NCBI GenBank assembly: GCA_900543705.1 | Contig: UQSL01000018.1 | Location: 1-28,478, forward strand | From: an uncultured Oscillospiraceae bacterium | GTDB taxonomy: Bacteria > Bacillota > Clostridia > Oscillospirales > Ruminococcaceae | Length of the DNA: 28,478 nucleotides | Direction of reading: 5' to 3' | Position numbers and translations under genes: made by a program | Part shown: one piece after another, positions 1 to 8,249 of the stretch | Layout of the letters: each line of letters begins with the position of its first letter | Position numbering within the stretch: position 1 is the first letter of the stretch | The notes under the pieces: generated by a model | What the model saw: only the letters and a program-made list of their open reading frames with translations | The model's database searches: none | What the model was told of the DNA's origin: nothing

Positions 1-52
1 AGCCCCCGCCCACAAGGGGGGGGGCGGGGCCGGTGGCCCCCACCGGGCCTTT
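1..52. other. GC-rich hairpin sequence at window edge
   Basis: These bases are almost pure G and C and fold into two strong hairpins: CCCCGCCC with GGGCGGGG around 4-27, and GGCCGGTGG with CCACCGGGCC around 29-49. The peptidase reading frame passes through, but protein similarity appears to stop here. This looks like a contig-end artefact or a GC-rich element that stopped assembly. I cannot tell which. Confidence 0.5.
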
Positions 53-1636
53 ATGTGTTTTGGTCCCCGCCTCTTTTACCAGCGCAAGGTAACGGTTCCA
101 GGCGTCCATGCGGTCTTTCTGGATGAGAGCCCAAAACTGCAGTGCGATGGTCTGCGCGAGGCAGTAGTCGATGTAATAGAAGGGACGCTCGTAAATGTGC
201 ATCTTCGCCTGCCAGCCTTTTCCGCCCTCATAGAATGGAGTGCCCTGTAGCTTGAGCCAGGGCCTGAATTCACTTTCAAGCTTCGCCCAGACCTCATGGC
301 GCTGTGCGGGAGTATATTCCGGGTGCTCGTAGATGATGTGCTGGAAATAGTCGACGATTGTGCCATAGGGGATAAAGAACAGTGCGCTTGCAAGGTGGCT
401 ATACTTGAATTTATCTGCGTCCTGGCCGAAGAAGTAGTGAGACCATTGCTCCGCGAAGAACTCCATGGACATCGAGTGGATTTCACAGGACTCGAGTGTC
501 GGGTTCTGGTTTTCAAGTGGGAGGATATTGCGGGCTGTGTAACCTGCAAACGCATGGCCCGCTTCGTGGGTTACGACCTCGACGTCGCCGGCAGTACCAT
601 TAAAGTTCGCAAAGATAAACGGGGTTTTGTAGACAGGAAACGAGGTACAGTATCCGCCGCCGGACTTTCCCTTACGGCTGAGCACGTCTAACATCTCGTT
701 GTCATACATCCAGTCGATGAACTCTGCGGTCTCAGGAGAGAGCTCATGGTACATCTTTTTTGCGTTTGCCAAAATTTCGTCCGGCGTGCCGACCGGAGTA
801 GCATTGCCGGAACGGAACATCAGGCTGTCGTCCGCAAAGCTCATCGGGTAGCCGGCGCCGATGCGCTCAGCCTGCTCCTTTTTCAGGGAAACACAGATAG
901 GGACAATGTACTTGAGGACCGCCTGGCGGAACTTCTCCACATCCTCCTTGGTATAACAGTTGCGCATCATCTGGTTGTAACCGAGCTGGATGTAATTGTC
1001 ATAGCCCATCTTCTTTGCCATGGTATCGCGCAGATGGACAAGCTTATCATATATTTCATCGAGGGTTGCGCTGTTCTCCTCAAACCAATTCCCCTCTGCT
1101 TCCCAGGCGGCATTACGCACCGCATCATCTGTGGACTGCTTGTACGGGGTGAGCTGAGACAGGGTCAGGACCTTGCCGTCAAAGGGAATCTGGGCGCTTG
1201 CGATGAGTTTGTCATACTGCATAACCAGTTCATTTTCCTGCTGCACTTCCTGCGTAATAATCGGGTCAAAGGCCTTAAGCTCGATTTCCGCATTTTTAAA
1301 GTAGAGAGAGCCGTAATCAGACTCAAATTCCTTCCGAAAAGGGCTGTCGAGCATGACAAGGGTAAAATTTTGTGCAAGCTCCGCGATGACAGGGTCCGCA
1401 TTATTCCAGTAAATACGCTCTTCCTCATAAAATTTGTCCGCCGTATTAATGTTGTTACGGGTGGTCGCAATGCTCGATTCGGTCTGGACACGCCCACTGA
1501 ATTCCTGCCAGTTGAGGAATGCCTGCTTGGCTTCCACATAGTTCTTGGCATTTTTCAGGGCGGCCGTAATGGCCCCAGCCTGTTTTTTCATCTTATCAAG
1601 GCCGATGCGCTGATAGGGAATGTCACGAAATTTCAT
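1..1636 (-). CDS. M3 family oligoendopeptidase (PepF-like), 3' end cut by window edge
   Basis: This encodes a cytoplasmic zinc metallopeptidase of the M3B (oligoendopeptidase F) type, which cleaves short peptides. The start at 1636 has a GGAAGG ribosome binding site seven bases upstream. The zinc site HEAGH is at residues 357-361, and the third-ligand region, with the string ESCEIHSMSME, follows about 25 residues later, as is usual for the family. The frame stays open to the window edge (545 codons), and M3B enzymes are about 560-570 residues, so little is missing. The typical C-terminal stretch runs to about GTKTH (near base 53); after that the predicted residues become Gly/Pro-rich and unlike the family. 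The gene follows the isomerase gene ending at 1721 by 84 bases. That gap holds only an imperfect GC hairpin (1677-1700) without a T-run, so some read-through is possible. Family assignment is firm; substrates are unknown. Confidence 0.93.
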   Translation of the reverse strand, partial: MKFRDIPYQRIGLDKMKKQAGAITAALKNAKNYVEAKQAFLNWQEFSGRVQTESSIATTRNNINTADKFYEEERIYWNNADPVIAELAQNFTLVMLDSPFRKEFESDYGSLYFKNAEIELKAFDPIITQEVQQENELVMQYDKLIASAQIPFDGKVLTLSQLTPYKQSTDDAVRNAAWEAEGNWFEENSATLDEIYDKLVHLRDTMAKKMGYDNYIQLGYNQMMRNCYTKEDVEKFRQAVLKYIVPICVSLKKEQAERIGAGYPMSFADDSLMFRSGNATPVGTPDEILANAKKMYHELSPETAEFIDWMYDNEMLDVLSRKGKSGGGYCTSFPVYKTPFIFANFNGTAGDVEVVTHEAGHAFAGYTARNILPLENQNPTLESCEIHSMSMEFFAEQWSHYFFGQDADKFKYSHLASALFFIPYGTIVDYFQHIIYEHPEYTPAQRHEVWAKLESEFRPWLKLQGTPFYEGGKGWQAKMHIYERPFYYIDYCLAQTIALQFWALIQKDRMDAWNRYLALVKEAGTKTHKGPVGATGPAPPLVGGG

Positions 1637-1720
1637 AAGATATCCTTCCTCTCTCACATGGTTTTCGAAGCGGTACGCGGGGAGTTGCGCTCCCTCCCGC
1701 ATGCCGTATCAGTTACTGTG

Positions 1721-2632
1721 TTAAACGTTTTCCCAGATGACTCTCGCAGTGTGCAGGCCGGTTTCGGTTGCAAAGCAGCATTCCTCCATGCCCTCAAACT
1801 CCAAAGAAATATCACTGTCGTAACCGTAGTTTTTAATGGTACGCAGGATTTTCCAAATTTTCAAATCGCCCTGACCAAGAATGGATCCACGGATGACATA
1901 ACCGCCGACCGTTTCAAACCAGTTTCCCCCGGCACAGCCGAAACGGAGTCCTGTTGCGGGCATCATTTCCTTTTCACGGATATAAAAATCCTTGAGGTGA
2001 ATCGTATCCGCATAGGGCAGGCATTTTTGCACAGCGACTTCGCTGGCATCGTCTACACAGCAAAAATTGCCGACATCCAGTGTCATTTTGACATTTTCGC
2101 GGTCAATTCCCTCAATCAGCCGGATACAGCGGTCCGCGCCATTGACAAAGAAACCGTGGTTTTCCAGCGAAGTGCTCATGCCATATTGTGCGGCATAATC
2201 CGCGCATTCCCTGCCGGCTTTGACGAGAATCGGGAACGCCTCTTCAAAGTCGTGCGGCGTGCTCTGTTCAAACGGGCGGATGAAAGACGCGCTGTCATGC
2301 CTCATCTTTTTTAGGCCGAGGATATGCGCGATGTCGATGAATTTCTTGATTCTTGCAATTTCCGCCTGCCGTTTTTCTTCTGTGTCCTGCAACACGTCTG
2401 CATTCAAAGAGAAAATGGAGAGCGGTAGGCCGATTTCCTTTGCATGGTCGCGGATGCCCTCGACAAGCTCCATATTAATGTCGCCGTTTTCCTGTAGAAA
2501 ATCCAGATAAAACGGAACAAGTTCCATATGCTCACAGTCGTGTTCTTTCGCCCAATCCATGACGTCATAAATGGTCATTCTGCACTCCCTCATGGCGGCG
2601 GAAAGGCTATAACTACTGATCCCTAATCTCAT
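1721..2632 (-). CDS. Sugar phosphate isomerase/epimerase (xylose isomerase-like TIM barrel), copy A
   Basis: This is a 303-residue protein of the xylose-isomerase-like TIM barrel superfamily (AP endonuclease 2 fold), whose members isomerise or epimerise sugars or cyclitols with a divalent metal. Visible family features are the start MRLGISSY, the Glu-containing strands SLENHGFF and DISLEFEGME, TLDVGNF, and DTIHLKDFY, which together carry the likely metal ligands (Glu, Asp, His, Glu). I chose the start at 2632 because GGAGG lies eight bases upstream and the paralog starts identically; an in-frame ATG at 2683 has no such site. It is about 84% identical by hand count to the next gene (2883-3794). 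Its own promoter and the terminator upstream suggest independent expression. The substrate is not determinable; the neighbouring sugar transporter suggests a carbohydrate derivative. Confidence 0.88.
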   Translation of the reverse strand: MRLGISSYSLSAAMRECRMTIYDVMDWAKEHDCEHMELVPFYLDFLQENGDINMELVEGIRDHAKEIGLPLSIFSLNADVLQDTEEKRQAEIARIKKFIDIAHILGLKKMRHDSASFIRPFEQSTPHDFEEAFPILVKAGRECADYAAQYGMSTSLENHGFFVNGADRCIRLIEGIDRENVKMTLDVGNFCCVDDASEVAVQKCLPYADTIHLKDFYIREKEMMPATGLRFGCAGGNWFETVGGYVIRGSILGQGDLKIWKILRTIKNYGYDSDISLEFEGMEECCFATETGLHTARVIWENV

Positions 2633-2715
2633 GAGATATACCTCCAATTGTCTATTGCATTGCGGTGTAAACGGGTTTGTCATAAAGGAATCAAAACTCA
2701 GATGATTACAGTCTC

Positions 2716-2744
2716 ATTATACAGGTATCGAGCTATATTTACAA
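2716..2744 (-). promoter_or_regulatory. Promoter for isomerase copy A
   Basis: On the minus strand TTGTAA (2744-2739) is separated by exactly 17 bases from a perfect TATAAT (2721-2716). Transcription would begin near 2709, giving a leader of about 75 bases before the start at 2632. Confidence 0.75.
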
Positions 2745-2820
2745 CCAAACCAAACGGAGAAAAAGGGATGAGATGTTTGGTGAAACGGGCAAAAGATGTA
2801 TTTTTGTTGTCACACGAAAG

Positions 2821-2856
2821 ACAAAAACAGACGACAAAACTGCCGTCTGTTTTTGT
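2821..2856 (-). terminator. Terminator after isomerase copy B
   Basis: A perfect 13-bp inverted repeat (2821-2833 with 2844-2856) has a 10-base loop. The 3' arm on the minus strand contains a TTTTT run. It lies 27 bases past the stop of copy B and upstream of the copy A promoter, so it separates the two paralogs into two transcription units. Confidence 0.75.
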
Positions 2857-2882
2857 GCATATGTCTGAGAAAAGGAGATAAC

Positions 2883-3794
2883 TTAAACGTTTTCCCAAAT
2901 AACTCTAGCGGTGTGAAGGCCTGTCTCAGTTGCGAAACAGCACTCCTCCATACCTTCGAATTCGAGGGAGATGTCGCTGTTGTAGCCATAATCCTTGACT
3001 GTCTTGAGGATCTTCCAGATGTCGAGATCGCCCTGGCCAAGAATGGAACCACGGATGACAGAGCCGCCGACCGTCTCAAACCAGTTGCCGCCGCCGCAGC
3101 CAAAACGAGCACCGGTTGCCGGCATTCTCTCTCTGTCACGGATGTAGAAGTCTTTCAGATGGATGGTGTCTGCATACGGCAGGCACTTTTGAACAGCGAT
3201 TTCGCTGATATCATCAACACAGCGGAAGTTACCGACGTCCATGGTCATTCGGACGTTCGGACGGTTGATGCCTTCAATGAGTCGGATGACTCTGTCCGCA
3301 CCGTTGACAAAGAAGCCGTGATTTTCAAGAGAAGTGCTCATGCCATACTGAGCGGCATAATCTGCGCACTCTCTGCCTGCTTTGACGATAATTGGGAATG
3401 CTTCTTCGTAGTCGTGCGGAGTAGAGAGCTCAAACGGACGGCGGAAGGAAGCGCTGTCATGGCGCATCTTTTTCAGGCCGAGCATATGAGCGATGTCGAT
3501 GTATTTCTTAATTCTTGCGATTTCCGCTTCTCTTTCTTCTTCCGTTTCCTTCAGAACGTCTGCGTTGAGGGAGAAGATGGAGAGGGGAAGGCCGATTTTC
3601 TCTGCATGGTTGCGGATGCCCTCGACGAGCTCCACATTGATGCTGCCGTCCTCCAGCTCAAAGTTCAGGTTGAACGGAACGAGCTCCATGTGCTCGCACT
3701 CATGAGCTTTTGCCCAATCCATAACATCATAAATGCTCATTCTGCCGTCTTTCATTGCGGCATCGAGACAATAGCTGCTAATACCTAATCTCAT
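2883..3794 (-). CDS. Sugar phosphate isomerase/epimerase (xylose isomerase-like TIM barrel), copy B
   Basis: This 303-residue paralog of the gene at 1721-2632 has the same length and no gaps in the hand alignment. The likely metal-binding strands are conserved: SLENHGFF, TMDVGNF, DTIHLKDFY and DISLEFEGME. The start at 3794 has GGAGG nine bases upstream. About 47 of 303 residues differ, mostly conservative or surface changes; clusters lie near residues 41-55 and around 90, and single changes such as C/R after DVGNF and A/G in FGCGGGN sit near the presumed active site. Many codon third positions also differ, so the duplication is not recent. The gene is divergent from the sugar ABC transporter beginning at 4851. 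The two enzymes may act on related substrates or on successive intermediates; that is inference. Confidence 0.88.
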   Translation of the reverse strand: MRLGISSYCLDAAMKDGRMSIYDVMDWAKAHECEHMELVPFNLNFELEDGSINVELVEGIRNHAEKIGLPLSIFSLNADVLKETEEEREAEIARIKKYIDIAHMLGLKKMRHDSASFRRPFELSTPHDYEEAFPIIVKAGRECADYAAQYGMSTSLENHGFFVNGADRVIRLIEGINRPNVRMTMDVGNFRCVDDISEIAVQKCLPYADTIHLKDFYIRDRERMPATGARFGCGGGNWFETVGGSVIRGSILGQGDLDIWKILKTVKDYGYNSDISLEFEGMEECCFATETGLHTARVIWENV

Positions 3795-3859
3795 GATATA
3801 CTACCTCCATAACCTTATAGTATGTTATAATACAAGTAGCTCCTTAATGAGCCACTATT

Positions 3860-3888
3860 AGAATACATGGAAAAAAGGGATGTTTCAA
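3860..3888 (-). promoter_or_regulatory. Promoter for isomerase copy B
   Basis: On the minus strand TTGAAA (3888-3883) is followed after 17 bases by TATTCT (3865-3860). The predicted start of transcription near 3853 leaves a leader of about 58 bases before the ATG at 3794. The leader contains an AT-rich near-repeat (TTATAGTATGTTATAA) that could be a binding site. Confidence 0.65.
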
Positions 3889-4524
3889 GGCAAAAAAAAA
3901 ACAAATTAGTTTGGAGCAAACTGACAATAGTGACAATGTATTTTTAAGTAGACAGACGTTCTTGTGGTTTGTTCATAAAAATCAAAGAAGTTTTTTGCCA
4001 GTATTGTCCTTGTTTGCAGACAATCTACCCTGTTCGATGAAGGGATAGAGAAACGGACACAAATTCTATATACTAGATCACGAGACCGAGAAGCGGGAGA
4101 TAGTGGTAATCTGTTCCTGCTATCATAATAGCAAATTAGGAGGAATAAAATAAATAAAAGCGTTCCGGCGGTAGGGATATACTATACTTAATATATAAAA
4201 TTTTTGACCGGTAAGTTTGAAACAGTGACCACAACCCTGCAAGTGGAGTTCTAATGATTTGGAACAATAAGTAAACTAATAGAAAATAAAAGGAAATAGG
4301 CCTGCTTCTAGAAAAATAGAATCATACGCGGTTGAATTTATGGTTCGAATTATACGATTTAAACATGGCAATTTGACTATGATAATGGGAAATTATTATT
4401 GAAGTTGCTTTTTGAGCTATGAAAAACGTACAGATGATTCTGAAATTATATAGAGAATATGACCTTAATTCATAACAAAAAACGAAATGCACAAAAAAAA
4501 CTTGAACAATCTATGTCAAATTTG
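3889..4524. other. AT-rich intergenic regulatory region, no gene seen
   Basis: About 640 bases between the divergent isomerase and sugar transporter units hold no convincing open reading frame. The hexamer GACAAT or its complement ATTGTC occurs four times within 102 bases (3923-3928, 3932-3937, 4003-4008, 4019-4024). A good ribosome-binding-like AGGAGG at 4138-4143 has no start codon after it, which could be a relic. The transporter promoter follows at 4525. Confidence 0.5.
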
Positions 4525-4553
4525 TTGACAAACGCGGGATTATATTTTATTAT
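4525..4553 (+). promoter_or_regulatory. Promoter of the sugar ABC transporter operon, with palindrome over the -35
   Basis: A perfect TTGACA (4525-4530) is followed after 17 bases by TATTAT (4548-4553); an overlapping TATAAT sits at 4551-4556. The -35 hexamer is also the right arm of a perfect inverted repeat, TGTCAA-N5-TTGACA (4514-4530), which could be an operator. The predicted leader is about 290 bases long. Confidence 0.75.
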
Positions 4554-4559
4554 AATAGC

Positions 4560-4850
4560 AGTGGTTAGACGAGTTACATATTTGGTGATTTTTCACACAT
4601 GGTCCTTTGGACTTCTCTTGAAAACGGGAAGTGAGTAAGGCGAAGACGGAAATGGTATGAAACGGTGTTCGAAAGAGGATTCTGTTTTGTGCTTTTTTGT
4701 TTTCGGTTTGTCAATTAAACGGATTCCATGAGGAGAAAGAAGGAGCAGGTGAGAAGGAGAATCAGAAATGTGAAGCGCATGACTCCACACATTGAACTGT
4801 GAATAGGTGGTACTGTTCACAAAAATCACGATTTAGGAGGTTCTGAACAA
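4560..4850 (+). other. Long untranslated leader of the transporter operon
   Basis: From the predicted transcription start near 4560 to the start codon at 4851 there is no convincing gene. The stretch is purine-rich in its second half and ends with AGGAGG at 4836-4841, about ten bases before the ATG. I recognised no known riboswitch. The length suggests post-transcriptional control, but nothing in the sequence proves it. Confidence 0.4.
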
Positions 4851-6275
4851 ATGAAGAAAAAGGTTTTAGCCCTTCTTCTTGCAGCTATGATGTCTCTTTC
4901 CCTCGTAGCTTGCGGCGGTGGCGGTTCTTCTTCTACCGGTTCCACTGGTTCTACCACTGGTACTGGCGATGGCGGACTCAAGGGCAATGTCAACATTCAG
5001 TTGATCGAGTACGCGCTTGATCCCCAGACGGATACCGCTACTCAGAAAGAAATTGAAGGTTACAGCGCATACTTCAAGAGGGAGTTCGGCGACAAGAACC
5101 CGGGTGTTAAATACAACATCGAGGAAATTGCATGGGATAACGCACAGCAGAAAGGCCAGGTTTCCCTGTCCACTGGTGAGACCGACGTCGCTAACACCGG
5201 CGCTTATGCTTCCCAGTTCTACTACGGCGGCATCCTGAGACCGATCGATGATCTGCTTGAGAAAGACACCGAGTTCAAACCGCTTGAAGTTTATGCAAAC
5301 GGTGTTTGGGAGAACTCCTTCACCATCCAAAACTACGAGAAGACCGAGCGTTTTGGTCTGCCTGCAGTTATGGGAGAGATGTATACCGTCTATGACAGCC
5401 AGATCTTCGAAGATTTCGGCGTAGAGGCTCTGCCTGAGAAACCGACCCCGGATGATATCATCAAGGCAGCAAAAGCCTGCACCGGTGTCAACCCGAGAAC
5501 TGGCCAACAAAACTATGGTCTGCACTTCCTTGCTAATAGATCTACCGACGTCTTTGCATTCGTCGCGCTGACCTATGCAACCGGCGCAACCGGTGGTGAA
5601 GGCACCATCGGCGATCCTGCAAACATTAAATGGGATCTTAATAATGACAAGATGAAGAAAGCTTTCGAGTACATTGGCGAATATGTCAAATGCACCGGCC
5701 CGGGATTTCTCCAGAACCAGGGCAACGAGAACTTCGGGAAAGTCGTTGACCTCGATGAAGGTGTAGAGAACACCGTTGCTATCGTTCTCGATACCGGTAT
5801 GGGCAATATCTGGGCTCGTTATCTGAGAGATGGAAAATCCGACACTACTGAATTGGATAGATTCAAATGCGTCTACAATGTTGGCCCGAACGGAATCGGC
5901 TGGGTCGCAGTTGACCCGATCGTCATGTCCAAGAAAGTTGACGATAAGAATCTTGACGCTGCTTGGGAAGTCATGAAGTTCCTAACCAACGAGGGTACTC
6001 AGAAATATGAGTACGAGAATGTCCGTAACGTCCCGACTTTGAAAGATTCTTCTTGGATCGATGAAGCTAACAAAGGTGTTAAGATCGCTATGGATATCGC
6101 TAACAACTGTCAGTACACCCTGATTGACGAGGCTAACCCGTTCTTCGTTTCTGACATCGTACCGGTTGTCCAGAAATACATGTCTGACGTTAAAGAGGGT
6201 GGTTCCCCGGATATCAGCGCAATCCTTGCAGACCTTCAGACCAAAGCGGAAGGGTGGTCCAAGACTCAGGGCTAA
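4851..6275 (+). CDS. Extracellular sugar-binding lipoprotein of a CUT1 ABC transporter
   Basis: This 474-residue protein has a lipoprotein signal peptide (MKKKVLALLL, hydrophobic core, lipobox LVAC with Cys21), followed by a Gly/Ser/Thr linker that tethers the mature protein to the outer face of the membrane. The rest resembles family 1 extracellular solute-binding proteins, and it is followed by two CUT1-type permeases. The coding sequence strongly prefers a small set of codons (AAC, ATC, GGT, GTT, TCC, ACC), as in highly expressed genes. Two hairpins after the stop probably raise its level relative to the permeases. No ATPase gene is present here; CUT1 systems of this type commonly share an MsmK/MsiK-type ATPase encoded elsewhere. 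The sugar bound cannot be read from the sequence; the divergent isomerase pair points to an unusual carbohydrate. Confidence 0.92.
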   Translation: MKKKVLALLLAAMMSLSLVACGGGGSSSTGSTGSTTGTGDGGLKGNVNIQLIEYALDPQTDTATQKEIEGYSAYFKREFGDKNPGVKYNIEEIAWDNAQQKGQVSLSTGETDVANTGAYASQFYYGGILRPIDDLLEKDTEFKPLEVYANGVWENSFTIQNYEKTERFGLPAVMGEMYTVYDSQIFEDFGVEALPEKPTPDDIIKAAKACTGVNPRTGQQNYGLHFLANRSTDVFAFVALTYATGATGGEGTIGDPANIKWDLNNDKMKKAFEYIGEYVKCTGPGFLQNQGNENFGKVVDLDEGVENTVAIVLDTGMGNIWARYLRDGKSDTTELDRFKCVYNVGPNGIGWVAVDPIVMSKKVDDKNLDAAWEVMKFLTNEGTQKYEYENVRNVPTLKDSSWIDEANKGVKIAMDIANNCQYTLIDEANPFFVSDIVPVVQKYMSDVKEGGSPDISAILADLQTKAEGWSKTQG

Positions 6276-6297
6276 TCTAGCTTTGTTGTAACTTACA

Positions 6298-6333
6298 ATC
6301 ACTCTGCCGTTCCGTCAGGGGCGGCAGAGTGAT
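6298..6333 (+). terminator. Intercistronic hairpin 1 (binding protein / permease)
   Basis: A perfect 12-bp stem (6298-6309 with 6322-6333) has a 12-base loop. No T-run follows directly, so it is more likely an mRNA-stabilising or processing hairpin than a complete terminator. Confidence 0.65.
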
Positions 6334-6339
6334 AATAAG

Positions 6340-6385
6340 TACAAACCTTTTAACTGGGTAAGAAGGTTTGTATTTATTACCTTTT
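6340..6385 (+). terminator. Intercistronic hairpin 2, partial terminator
   Basis: A perfect 10-bp stem (6340-6349 with 6363-6372) is followed by the broken T-rich tract TTTATTACCTTTT. The weak T tract would allow partial read-through into the permease genes. Confidence 0.6.
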
Positions 6386-6417
6386 ATGTCTGAGAAATAT
6401 AATGAGGAGGAATGTAC

Positions 6418-7335
6418 ATGCAATCGACTGCGCAAGTTAAGACTCAGAAAAAATTCCTCGGAATGCATGGTAGAGACTGGATCGGCTATTTGTTCTGCCT
6501 GCCACTTTTGGTTGGCTTGATCGTTTTCTATTATTATCCGATGATTCAGGCTTTTGTAATGAGTTTCCAAGTCACCGATGGTATGGGTACATACAAATGG
6601 GTCGGCTTTTCGAACTATGTTAGGCTGTTCAAGGATGCAACATATTGGAGCGCACTTGGCAACACCATTTACATGGCGATCATTTCGGTCATCCTGAATG
6701 TTGCTGTTCCTTTTATTTTTGCTTCGCTTATCAACAATGTCGCATGGGGCAAAAACTTCTTTAAGAGCTTGTTCTTTGTTCCAAACGTTGTTTCCGTTGT
6801 TGCGACTTCCATGCTCTTTAAATTCGTCTTCTATCCGACCAACCAAGGTATCGTGAATGGATTCCTTGCAAACTTCGGCATTGAGCCGCTGCGTTGGTTT
6901 GGTGACCCGGCAATGTGCCGCTTCACAGTCTGTTTGATGGGCCTGTGGTCAGGACTTGGTTATAATATCATTATCTTCCTTGCAGCGTTACAGAATGTCT
7001 CTCATGAGCTTTATGAAGCTGCGGACGTTGATGGCGTTGGTCCATTCAAAAAATGGTGGTACATTACTGTTCCGTCTGTCAAGCCAATTATCGTCTTCCT
7101 TTTCATGATGCAATGCATCAGCAGTATGAAACGTTTCACCGATGTTTACGTCCTCGGTGGTACCTCCGGGAACCCGGGTGGTAAGCTGATTACGGCCGTT
7201 CTCTTCATTTATAAGAACGCATTCCTTGGTTCTCAGATGGGTTACGGTTGTGCAGCTGCGTTTATCCTGTTTGCCATTATTCTTGTGCTGACCATCTTTA
7301 ACAATACGGTGGTTAACAGACGTAACGACGAATAG
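6418..7335 (+). CDS. CUT1 sugar ABC transporter permease (MalF/UgpA-like)
   Basis: This 305-residue inner-membrane permease has about six hydrophobic helices. The EAA loop that docks on the ATPase is at residues 200-206 (EAADVDG), followed by the usual aromatic stretch and VPSVKP. I preferred the ATG at 6418 to the one at 6412 because GAGGAGG ends seven bases before it, whereas it would almost touch the earlier ATG. It follows the binding-protein gene by 142 bases containing two hairpins, and precedes the second permease by 19 bases, so both permeases are one transcript. It should pair with the next gene to form the membrane channel. Confidence 0.93.
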   Translation: MQSTAQVKTQKKFLGMHGRDWIGYLFCLPLLVGLIVFYYYPMIQAFVMSFQVTDGMGTYKWVGFSNYVRLFKDATYWSALGNTIYMAIISVILNVAVPFIFASLINNVAWGKNFFKSLFFVPNVVSVVATSMLFKFVFYPTNQGIVNGFLANFGIEPLRWFGDPAMCRFTVCLMGLWSGLGYNIIIFLAALQNVSHELYEAADVDGVGPFKKWWYITVPSVKPIIVFLFMMQCISSMKRFTDVYVLGGTSGNPGGKLITAVLFIYKNAFLGSQMGYGCAAAFILFAIILVLTIFNNTVVNRRNDE

Positions 7336-7354
7336 GAAAGGGGGAAATCATACG

Positions 7355-8206
7355 ATGGCAGAAAAATCTTACACAAAATCCAAAATGGTAGGCAAAATTG
7401 TGTTGTTCCTAATTCTTTGCCTGGTTGCCTTTATCTTGTTTATCCCTCTTTACTGGATGGTTCAGACAAGTTTTGATAACGCCTGCGTTGTCGATGCACC
7501 GTTCCCGCCGAGGTGGTTCCCGAAAGAACCTTCTCTCAGACCATATCGCCTGATGTTCCACCAGTTGCCGATGGCCAGATATTTGCTCAACACTTTTATA
7601 GTTGCTGTTGGCGTTATCATCGTTTCCGGTGGTTCCGCTATCCTGGCAGCATATGCTCTGTCCAAGATTAAGTTTAAGGGTTCCGGCGTTGTCCTCATGA
7701 TGACCATGAGTGTCCTGATGATCCCGTTTGAACTCATCATGATCCCGCTGTATTCCCTCTTCTACCAAATTGGACTGAACAATACCTATTGGTGTATGTG
7801 GTTGACGGGCCTTGTCTATACTTTCGGTACCTTCTTTGCGAAGCAGTATCTGGATGGTATACCGGATGCCCTGCGTGAAGCGGCCATGATTGACGGCGCG
7901 GGTGAGTTCAGAACATTCGGCCAGATTTATGTTCCGCTGATGGGTTCCATCATTGCGACGATTGTCGTTCTACTCTTCTTGGGTGCATGGAACGACTTGA
8001 TGTGGCCGTTGATCGCTTTGTCCAGTAAGGCAAAATGGACTGTTCAGATTGGTCTTGCTACCTTCACGATGCAGCAGGGTGCTTCACCCTCGCCAGCACT
8101 TCGTATGGCGGGCGCATGTATCAGTTTGATTCCGGTCTTGATTATTTACCTGTTCCTCCAGCGTTTTATCGTTGAGAGTATCGCACTTTCCGGTATCAAG
8201 CAGTAA
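7355..8206 (+). CDS. CUT1 sugar ABC transporter permease (MalG/UgpE-like)
   Basis: This 283-residue membrane protein of the MalG type forms the second half of the transport channel. The EAA loop is at residues 175-181 (EAAMIDG), followed by the family's typical VPLMGS. It has a hydrophobic N-terminal helix with the common pattern LFIPLYWM, and a hydrophobic last helix ending ESIALSGIKQ, also characteristic. The start has an AAGGGGG site about ten bases upstream. It is the last gene of the operon: a perfect terminator starts 12 bases after the stop. Confidence 0.94.
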   Translation: MAEKSYTKSKMVGKIVLFLILCLVAFILFIPLYWMVQTSFDNACVVDAPFPPRWFPKEPSLRPYRLMFHQLPMARYLLNTFIVAVGVIIVSGGSAILAAYALSKIKFKGSGVVLMMTMSVLMIPFELIMIPLYSLFYQIGLNNTYWCMWLTGLVYTFGTFFAKQYLDGIPDALREAAMIDGAGEFRTFGQIYVPLMGSIIATIVVLLFLGAWNDLMWPLIALSSKAKWTVQIGLATFTMQQGASPSPALRMAGACISLIPVLIIYLFLQRFIVESIALSGIKQ

Positions 8207-8217
8207 TTATGAATCAG

Positions 8218-8249
8218 AAAGGGAGACAGCAGTTGCTGTCTCCCTTTTT
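8218..8249 (+). terminator. Terminator of the sugar ABC transporter operon
   Basis: A perfect 13-bp stem (8218-8230 with 8235-8247) has an AGTT tetraloop and a TTTTT run at 8245-8249. It is a textbook Rho-independent terminator. Confidence 0.93.

Noticed and set aside
746..2314. A 522-codon open frame on the plus strand opposite the peptidase and isomerase genes
   Set aside because: It is antisense to two well-recognised genes, runs across their boundary, and its translation shows no family motifs or ribosome binding site.
2796..3788. A 330-codon plus-strand frame opposite isomerase copy B
   Set aside because: It is antisense to a clear homolog, and the same pattern recurs opposite the paralog, which explains its length.
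4600..4800. CcpA (cre) catabolite site in the sugar transporter leader
   Set aside because: Several TGAAACG-like strings were compared with the consensus; none matched at the essential central CG and both ends.
4593..4829. A 78-codon minus-strand frame in the transporter leader
   Set aside because: No ribosome binding site, low-complexity Ser/Pro/His composition, and it lies across the predicted leader of a highly expressed gene.
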